Source: Tabrizicola caldifontis (GTDB lineage: Bacteria; Pseudomonadota; Alphaproteobacteria; Rhodobacterales; Rhodobacteraceae). Taken from it: a stretch of DNA of 64,000 nucleotides. This document shows, in pieces, positions 56,587-64,000 of the stretch (position 1 is the stretch's first letter; the number at the start of each line of letters is the position of its first letter). The translations under genes and the position numbers were made by a program. The notes beneath the pieces were generated by a model. The model had not been told where the DNA came from. It made no database searches and saw only the letters and a program-made list of their open reading frames with translations. The DNA is taken from assembly GCF_004762095.1 (NCBI RefSeq), contig NZ_SIJH01000001.1, positions 248,001 through 312,000 on the forward strand, written 5' to 3'.

Positions 56587-57705
56587 ATGCAAGGCCCGAC
56601 ACGGATCGACCCCAGCCTGGACCCGGACGGATATCACGCCGGCCCGGAAGTCTTTGCTGACGATCTGAAACCGGGCACAAGGCTTCTGGATGGTCAATAC
56701 ACAATTCTGGGCTTCCTGAACTCTGGCGGTTTCGGAATCACCTATCTTGCCAAGGATTCGCTTGATCGCACCGTCGTCATCAAGGAGTGCTTCCCCAACA
56801 CGCTCTGCCGAAGGTCCGGCGGAATCGTCCGCGCCCGCTCGCGCAAGCATTCGGGGGATTTCCGCGGCTTCGTCCAGGGCTTCATCGACGAGGCCCGCAG
56901 CCTTGCCCGCCTGGTGCATCCGAACATTGTCGGCGTGCATCAGGTGTTCGAGGACAATGACACGGCCTACATGGCAATCGATTTCATCAACGGCAAGGAT
57001 CTGCACGACATCCTGGAATCGACCGACCAGGCCTTCACGCCGGAAGAAACCGTGGCGATGTTGAAGAAGTTACTCAGTGCGGTCGATTTCATTCACCAGG
57101 CGGGGATCCTGCATCGCGACATCTCGCCCGACAACATCCTGATCGACCAGACCGGAAACCCGGTGCTGATCGACTTTGGCGCGGCCAGCGAACAGGTCAT
57201 GCGGGCCACGCGGGTGCTGACAGGACGACGCGTCGTGAAGGACGGCTATTCGCCGCAGGAATTCTACCTGTCGGGCGCGCAGCAAAGCCCGGCAAGCGAC
57301 CTTTATGCGCTGGGTGCCACCTTCTACCATGTGATCAGTGGCAAGGCAGCGCCCGAAAGCCAGCGGCGTCTGGCGATGGTGGCGGAAGGTTCGTCCGACC
57401 CCTGCCAGCCGCTTTCGGGCCGCTTCCCTGGCTATCCTGCCGGCTTTCTGGAATCGATCGACAAGGCAATGCGCGTGATGCCGCGCTACCGGCTTCAAAG
57501 CGCCCAGGAATGGCTGGACATGATAGAACAGGGTGAAAAGGGCCTGTTTACCCACGCACCCGAACCGTTGGCGCGGCCAGACACCGCGCACATCGCAGCC
57601 GCGCGCCGTCCCGGCTTTCTTGAAGCGAACAAGGGCTATCTTCTTGGCGCGGGGATCGCCCTTGCCCTGATGGCGCTGGTCGCGGCATGGAAGCTGCTGA
57701 CCTGA
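56587..57705 (+). CDS. Membrane-anchored Ser/Thr protein kinase (Hanks type)
   Basis: 372 aa. Complete kinase domain (about 37-310): P-loop GGFGITYLAKD near 47-57, ATP lysine K66 in VVIKE, catalytic loop HRDISPDNIL at 176 with Asp178, metal-binding IDFGAAS at D196, and SPQEFYLSGAQQSPASDLYALG as the activation/APE region. A single transmembrane helix at the extreme C-terminus (about 350-370) makes it tail-anchored with almost no extracellular sensor. It follows the CRTAC1 gene with a 469-base gap and converges on nnrD. Substrate unknown; a link to haloperoxidase control would be inference. Confidence 0.88.
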   Translation: MQGPTRIDPSLDPDGYHAGPEVFADDLKPGTRLLDGQYTILGFLNSGGFGITYLAKDSLDRTVVIKECFPNTLCRRSGGIVRARSRKHSGDFRGFVQGFIDEARSLARLVHPNIVGVHQVFEDNDTAYMAIDFINGKDLHDILESTDQAFTPEETVAMLKKLLSAVDFIHQAGILHRDISPDNILIDQTGNPVLIDFGAASEQVMRATRVLTGRRVVKDGYSPQEFYLSGAQQSPASDLYALGATFYHVISGKAAPESQRRLAMVAEGSSDPCQPLSGRFPGYPAGFLESIDKAMRVMPRYRLQSAQEWLDMIEQGEKGLFTHAPEPLARPDTAHIAAARRPGFLEANKGYLLGAGIALALMALVAAWKLLT

Positions 57706-57735
57706 TCGAAACGGTCTGTGGGCCAGAGCGCTGAT

Positions 57736-59815
<2,080 letters not shown>

Positions 59816-59869
59816 ACCGGCCCCCCAAGGGCCTGAACCATCAACCACTCAATCGTGAAAGGCAGTCAG

Positions 59870-61279
59870 ATGAGCGCCGTTGCCAAGGCTCTGAAACTGA
59901 TGAAGGACGAGGAGGTCGAATACGTCGACATCCGCTTCACCGACCCTAAGGGCAAGCTCCAGCATGTGACGCTGGTCGCGGACCTGGTGGACGAGGATTT
60001 CTTCGAGGAAGGCTTCATGTTCGACGGCTCGTCGATCGCGGGCTGGAAGTCGATCGACCAGTCCGACATGAAGCTGATCCCGGATGCGGCCTCGGTCTAT
60101 ATCGACCCGTTCTACGCCGAAAAGACCATGGCCGTGCACTGCAACGTGGTCGAGCCCGACACCGGCGAGGCCTACAGCCGCTGTCCACGCCAGACCGCGC
60201 TGAAGGCGGAAGCCTACCTGAAATCCTCGGGCATCGGTGACGCGGCCTATTTCGGCCCCGAGGCCGAATTCTTCATCTTCGACGACGTGCGCTATTCGGT
60301 GACGCCGCGCAAGGTGGCCTACGAGATCGACGCCGAGGCCGCCGCTTGGAACACCGACACCGTGACCGAAGGCGGCAACTACGGCCACCGCGCGGGCCAC
60401 AAGGGTGGCTATTTCCCGGTCAATCCGATCGACGAGGCCCAGGACATCCGCGGCGAAATGCTTTCGACCATGAAGCGGATGGGCATGAAGGTGGACAAGC
60501 ACCACCACGAGGTCGCGACCTGCCAGCACGAACTGGGCATGATCTTCGGCGGGCTGGTGGAGCAGGCCGACAACATCCAGAAGTACAAGTACGTCATTCA
60601 CAACGTGGCCCACGCCTACGGCAAGACCGTGACCTTCATGCCGAAGCCGATGAAGGGCGACAACGGCTCGGGGATGCACGTCAACATGTCGATCTGGAAG
60701 GGCGGCAAGCCCTTGTTCGCGGGCGACAAGTATGCCGACCTTTCCCAGGAGGCCCTGTGGTTCATCGGCGGCATCCTGAAGCATGCCAAGGCCCTGAACG
60801 CGCTGACCAACCCCTCGACCAACAGCTACAAGCGGCTGATCCCCGGGTTCGAAGCGCCGGTGCTGCGTGCCTATTCGGCCCGCAATCGGTCGGGTTGTGT
60901 CCGTATTCCGTGGACCGAAAGCCCGAAGGCCAAGCGTGTGGAAGCCCGCTTCCCCGATCCGTCGGCGAACCCCTATCTGGCATTCTCGGCCCTGTTGATG
61001 GCGGGTCTGGACGGCATCAAGAACAAGATCGACCCGGGTCCGGCATCGGATAAGGATCTTTATGACTTGCCGCCGGAAGAACTGGCCGAAATCCCGACCG
61101 TCTGCGGTTCGCTGCGCGAGGCACTGGAGTCGCTGGAAGCCGATCATGACTTCCTGCTGGTGGGCGATGTGTTCACCAAGGACCAGCTGGAAGCCTACAT
61201 GGCGCTGAAATGGGAAGAGGTTTACGCCTACGAGCATACGCCCCACCCGGTCGAATACCAGATGTACTACTCCTGCTAA
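59870..61279 (+). CDS. glnA: Glutamine synthetase type I
   Basis: 469 aa, the GS-I-beta length. Joins ammonia and glutamate with [19 protein letters not shown] near residue 20, [13 protein letters not shown] near 47, [15 protein letters not shown] near 128, [13 protein letters not shown] near 170 and the [17 protein letters not shown] block near 310 are all present. Adenylylation Tyr398 is in [10 protein letters not shown], so activity is probably regulated by GlnE. ATG at 59870; an ATG five codons upstream is unlikely. A TTCG-loop terminator follows. Confidence 0.97.
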   Translation: MSAVAKALKLMKDEEVEYVDIRFTDPKGKLQHVTLVADLVDEDFFEEGFMFDGSSIAGWKSIDQSDMKLIPDAASVYIDPFYAEKTMAVHCNVVEPDTGEAYSRCPRQTALKAEAYLKSSGIGDAAYFGPEAEFFIFDDVRYSVTPRKVAYEIDAEAAAWNTDTVTEGGNYGHRAGHKGGYFPVNPIDEAQDIRGEMLSTMKRMGMKVDKHHHEVATCQHELGMIFGGLVEQADNIQKYKYVIHNVAHAYGKTVTFMPKPMKGDNGSGMHVNMSIWKGGKPLFAGDKYADLSQEALWFIGGILKHAKALNALTNPSTNSYKRLIPGFEAPVLRAYSARNRSGCVRIPWTESPKAKRVEARFPDPSANPYLAFSALLMAGLDGIKNKIDPGPASDKDLYDLPPEELAEIPTVCGSLREALESLEADHDFLLVGDVFTKDQLEAYMALKWEEVYAYEHTPHPVEYQMYYSC

Positions 61280-61302
61280 GTCCTTCGGACACAGGGGCAA
61301 AG

Positions 61303-61326
61303 GGGCGCCTTCGGGCGCCCTTTCTT
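61303..61326 (+). terminator. Intrinsic terminator of glnBA
   Basis: GGGCGCC/GGCGCCC stem (61303-61309 with 61314-61320), TTCG loop, then TTTCTT. A classic intrinsic terminator 24 bases after the glnA stop. The remainder of 61327-61498 holds nothing that I could identify. Confidence 0.9.
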
Positions 61327-61498
61327 CATTCAGGCATGCGGACGCTGGCCACCCTGCTACATGGGTCCGACGACACCGTCCGACCCATCGTCCAGATGGT
61401 GCGGCAGGCACGAGATTGGGAATCCGCGCGGTCGGAATGACCTAAGGCACCAGACCTTCGCCGGATCCGGCCAGAGGACCGCAAGACCCCGAGGCCAG

Positions 61499-62374
61499 TC
61501 AGGCAAGCACCGAGCGAACGAAGGAAACAAGTTCGCCGCGCACCGGATCGGTCTCGAACAGGTTGCCACCGTGGCCGGCACCGGGGACAAGCCTGTAGTC
61601 GATGCGCGCATCCGGGTCGGCGGCAATCCAGGCCTCGCGCAAGCGCTTCGATTGCAGGTCGGCGACCAGAGGATCTGCGTCGCCGTGCCGGATGAACAGC
61701 GGTGGCAGCGGCTCGCGCAGGCGGTCGAGCCGCCCGATCGGCCCCGCCGCGCGCGCCTTGGGGCGGTTTTCGCCCACGGCATATCCCAGAAGCTGGCTTT
61801 CCGGGCTGTCGGCTGCATCGGCGGAGCCCATGGCGGGCGTTCGGCCCAAGGTGGCCATGTCACGATCCATGGTCGAAAAATCCATCGGCCCGTAAAGACT
61901 GACCACCCCTTTCGGCGGCAATCCCACCTCGACCAGGCTCAGCGCCGTCGAGACTGCCAGGAACGCCCCCGCCGACTGGCCCAGCAGCACCATTCGGGAC
62001 GGCGCAATCCCCAGTTGGTCCCCATGACGCTGCAAGTGGACAACGGCGGCGAGGCAGTCATCGCCCTGGGCAGGCCAGCGAGCGGTGCCGGAAAGGCGAT
62101 AATTGACACGCACCACAGCGATTCCGGAATCCAGATACTCGGGCCAGACGGGCAGATCGGCCTTGTCGCCCGTGCGGAAGGCCCCGCCGTGGATCATCAC
62201 CAGCACGGGGACAGGCGCCGTTCCACGCGGCCGGGTGATGTCCATGACCTGGCTGGGGTCGGGGCCATAGACAACCTCGGCTGCCCGTTCCGGCCGCCAG
62301 CGCCACAGGGCCAGGCCACCGGCCGCCGCTGCGGCACCACCGACCAGAAGGGTTCTGCGGATCAGTCCGGGCAT
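61499..62374 (-). CDS. Alpha/beta hydrolase (esterase/lipase family), membrane-anchored
   Basis: 291 aa. N-terminal hydrophobic segment LLVGGAAAAAGGLALWRW after IRR suggests an uncleaved anchor or Tat-like signal. Hormone-sensitive-lipase-type fold: oxyanion HGGAF near residue 61, nucleophile elbow GQSAGAFLA near 135, acid region FIRHGDADPLV near 230, and His in GAGHGGNLF near 268. Substrate unknown; carboxylesterase-like. ATG at 62374; the upstream codons overlap the DUF3445 gene. The two stop/starts are eleven bases apart on the same strand. Confidence 0.85.
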   Translation of the reverse strand: MPGLIRRTLLVGGAAAAAGGLALWRWRPERAAEVVYGPDPSQVMDITRPRGTAPVPVLVMIHGGAFRTGDKADLPVWPEYLDSGIAVVRVNYRLSGTARWPAQGDDCLAAVVHLQRHGDQLGIAPSRMVLLGQSAGAFLAVSTALSLVEVGLPPKGVVSLYGPMDFSTMDRDMATLGRTPAMGSADAADSPESQLLGYAVGENRPKARAAGPIGRLDRLREPLPPLFIRHGDADPLVADLQSKRLREAWIAADPDARIDYRLVPGAGHGGNLFETDPVRGELVSFVRSVLA

Positions 62375-62384
62375 TGCCTGTCCT

Positions 62385-63182
62385 TCAGTGCAGCGCCGCG
62401 CGCAACGCCGCGTAGTCCTCGGCGCTGATCTGACGTGCATCGACGACAATCGTGTGTATGGCGAACAGTACCGCCCGGGTCTGCGGCAGGCGCAGAAGCG
62501 TCTGACGTTCGCAGCGGACATAGGATTGCCCGGTGGGCTGCCGTCGCCAGTCGCCTTCCACTCGCGGGTGGTGCAACATGAAATCGTCGTAGGTGAAGAA
62601 GTTCATCCGCCAGAGCGGCTGCTCTGGCCGGATTGCGCTGAGCAGGCGATGAACGCGGGCGGCAAGCTGGGCATCATAGATCTTCACCGGGCCGTGGATG
62701 CCGGTCATGGGACGGCCGATCTTCTGCGCCAGCGTCCAGCTTGCGGGGAAACACAGGATCGCCCCCGTCAGGCTGTATTCGTCGCCCTGCGCCTCCATCA
62801 AGCAAAGATCCTGCTGGACCAGACGCCCAAGTGTCAGCAGCGGTTCAGTCGCATCCAGGGCGACCGTCTCGCCATCGGGGCGGGTAACGCTGTGGTCGGT
62901 CACGGAAAAGCCCGGTTCACCGCGCAGCCAGTCAAGCACGGTGACGTAAAGCTCGTCCGCGGCCGGACGTGCTTCGGGCAGCAGGGCGTGGACGACCTGG
63001 GGCTGCGCCGCGATCAGACGGTCACGCAGCGCCATCTGGGCGGCATAGGCCTCGTCAACACGCAACCAGTCGCGACCCTGCACCGGCTGGATGCCAGGCA
63101 GGCGCCGCGTCACCGGGTCGGCCCATGGGTGTAGCGGAAGCCGGTCCTGAAGGATCGGCGCGTCTTGCATCGGATTGACCAT
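62385..63182 (-). CDS. DUF3445 protein, heme-dependent oxidative N-demethylase family
   Basis: 265 aa. Matches the DUF3445/HDOD-type haem-dependent oxidative N-demethylase subunit: IQPVQGRDWLRVDEAYAAQM near 30, SLTGAILCFPASWTLAQKIGRPM near 135, IHGPVK and the block WRMNFFTYDD near 195, then YVRCERQTLLRLPQTRAVLFAIHTI near 220. The family oxidises dimethylamine-like N-methyl compounds in some bacteria. No partner subunits are adjacent. The start may be 63182 or 63170 (second Met). It diverges from the dddP-like gene across 124 bases. Confidence 0.78.
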   Translation of the reverse strand: MVNPMQDAPILQDRLPLHPWADPVTRRLPGIQPVQGRDWLRVDEAYAAQMALRDRLIAAQPQVVHALLPEARPAADELYVTVLDWLRGEPGFSVTDHSVTRPDGETVALDATEPLLTLGRLVQQDLCLMEAQGDEYSLTGAILCFPASWTLAQKIGRPMTGIHGPVKIYDAQLAARVHRLLSAIRPEQPLWRMNFFTYDDFMLHHPRVEGDWRRQPTGQSYVRCERQTLLRLPQTRAVLFAIHTIVVDARQISAEDYAALRAALH

Positions 63183-63306
63183 GGCTGTCTTTGACCACGC
63201 CGCACGCGCGGCTGCAACCAACACGTTTGCGACCAGGGGCGTCGCTGCTGGCCAAGGCCGGATTCGACCAAGGCGGCATGCTTGCCCGAACAGGGAGAAG
63301 GCCCGC

Positions 63307-64000
63307 ATGACCGACTATCACCGCGACCGCCGGAAGATTGACCCCTCGCGCGGGCCGCGGCTGGGGGACGGGACGCCCAACGACAACGACCGGGTGGAGA
63401 TCGGGCCGACGCAACTGGCCTTCCGGGAATGGGAGGCAGCAGGGCTGCGCCTTCCCGATCTGGGGCGGATGCGGCACGACCGCTGGCAAAGGCTGGTCGC
63501 GGGGATCGTGGCGCGGGATTACGGGGGCCTGCTGATGTTCGACCCGCTGAACATCCGCTATGCGACCGACACGACGAACATGCAGCTCTGGAACACCCAC
63601 AACCCGTTCCGCGCCTGCCTGATCTGCGCCGACGGCCACATGGTGATGTGGGAATACAAGAACTCGCCCTTCCTCGTGACCTTCAACCCCTTGGTGAAGG
63701 AGATTCGCTCTGGCGCGACCTTCTTCTACAACTCGACCGGCGACCGGGGGATGGAGGCGGCAAAGGGCTTTGCCGCGCAGGTCGATGAGGTGATGCGGGA
63801 ACACGCGGGCACCAACCGGCGGCTCGCGGTGGACAAGATCATGGTCCACGGCCTGCGCGCGCTGGAGGCCGCGGGCTTCTCCGTCGAGGAAGGCGAGGAG
63901 GTGACGGAACGGGTCCGCGCGGTCAAGACGCCGGACGAGATCCTGGCCATGCGCTGCGCCCATCACGCCTGCGAGGCCGCGGTCGCCGAGATGGAGGCCT
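63307..64000 (+). CDS. dddP: DddP-like M24-fold DMSP lyase, 5' part (truncated by window end)
   Basis: At least 231 codons, still open at 64000. The start ATG 63307 has AGGGAGAAG nine bases ahead. The N-terminal part reads like DddP of marine Rhodobacteraceae: KIDPSRGPRLGD, TPNDNDRVEIGPTQLAF, WEAAGLRLPDLGRMR, then MFDPLNIRYATDTTNMQLW, NPFRACLICADGHMVMWEYK and LAVDKIMVHGLRALEAAG. DddP cleaves dimethylsulfoniopropionate to dimethyl sulfide and acrylate with an iron-containing creatinase fold. The metal ligands that prove activity lie in the C-terminal domain beyond the window, so a non-DMSP M24 paralogue remains possible. Confidence 0.8.
   Translation, partial: MTDYHRDRRKIDPSRGPRLGDGTPNDNDRVEIGPTQLAFREWEAAGLRLPDLGRMRHDRWQRLVAGIVARDYGGLLMFDPLNIRYATDTTNMQLWNTHNPFRACLICADGHMVMWEYKNSPFLVTFNPLVKEIRSGATFFYNSTGDRGMEAAKGFAAQVDEVMREHAGTNRRLAVDKIMVHGLRALEAAGFSVEEGEEVTERVRAVKTPDEILAMRCAHHACEAAVAEMEA

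Noticed and set aside
56268-56660. 130-codon frame across the kinase promoter gap
   Set aside because: Runs into the kinase in another frame; composition and translation do not look coding.

Overview
The window is GC-rich chromosomal DNA from an alphaproteobacterium, most likely a Rhodobacteraceae (Rhodobacter/Paracoccus/Roseobacter-like) organism. The main reasons are the trpE / trpG-trpD-trpC-moaC-moeA / lexA / comEC / gltX / gltA order, a LexA box of the alphaproteobacterial GAAC-N7-GAAC type, the aerobic cobaltochelatase genes cobS and cobT, a type III PLP-fold ornithine decarboxylase behind a structured leader, GTG/TTG starts with ATGA or GTGA overlaps, and a DMSP-lyase-like (DddP) gene at the right edge. 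These assignments come from reading the protein sequences; no database search was run.

Layout. 1-5.6 kb: pdxH facing fabI, then gpt, a PLP aminotransferase and a membrane-anchored PpiD/SurA-type chaperone. 5.6-12 kb: tryptophan genes trpE, then trpG-trpD-trpC overlapping by a few bases and running into molybdopterin genes moaC-moeA, then lexA with its own SOS box. 12-17 kb: comEC (minus strand), gltX and gltA. 17-23.3 kb: minus-strand genes for N-carbamoylputrescine amidase, a DUF2235 hydrolase, an orphan CoxL-type molybdenum hydroxylase subunit and ornithine decarboxylase, the last facing an Lrp/AsnC regulator. Two routes to putrescine therefore lie here. 23.25-24.5 kb: no intact gene, only frameshifted relics (a TetR regulator fused in frame to a serine hydrolase tail, and a possible glycosyltransferase piece). 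24.5-33 kb: valS, DUF1992, a HisC-like aminotransferase, DUF4177, gatB, an unknown TPR-like protein and a lytic transglycosylase lipoprotein. 33-41 kb: pepN facing a photolyase, DUF2256, glcB (malate synthase G) with a hairpin over its ribosome binding site, bolA and a J-domain protein. 41-47 kb: cobS, an opposed FMN reductase, cobT and aminopeptidase P. 47-51.7 kb: DUF427, sufE, a lipoprotein, rnd, a YbaN-like membrane protein, purM-purN and tRNA-Ile(CAT). 51.8-57.7 kb: a FAD amine oxidoreductase, a coupled pair encoding an exported vanadium haloperoxidase and a CRTAC1/ASPIC beta-propeller protein, and a tail-anchored Ser/Thr kinase. 57.7-64 kb: nnrE-nnrD fusion, glnB-glnA with an NtrC-like site and a clear terminator, a lipase-like hydrolase, a DUF3445 haem N-demethylase-like protein, and the 5' part of a dddP-like gene cut by the window end.

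Most of the window is conserved housekeeping sequence. The parts that merit attention are the haloperoxidase/CRTAC1 unit, the dddP-like gene, the relic region, the two RNA-level signals (odc leader and glcB RBS hairpin), the orphan CoxL and the flavin reductase between the cobaltochelatase genes. No CRISPR array, insertion sequence, phage or plasmid feature was seen.
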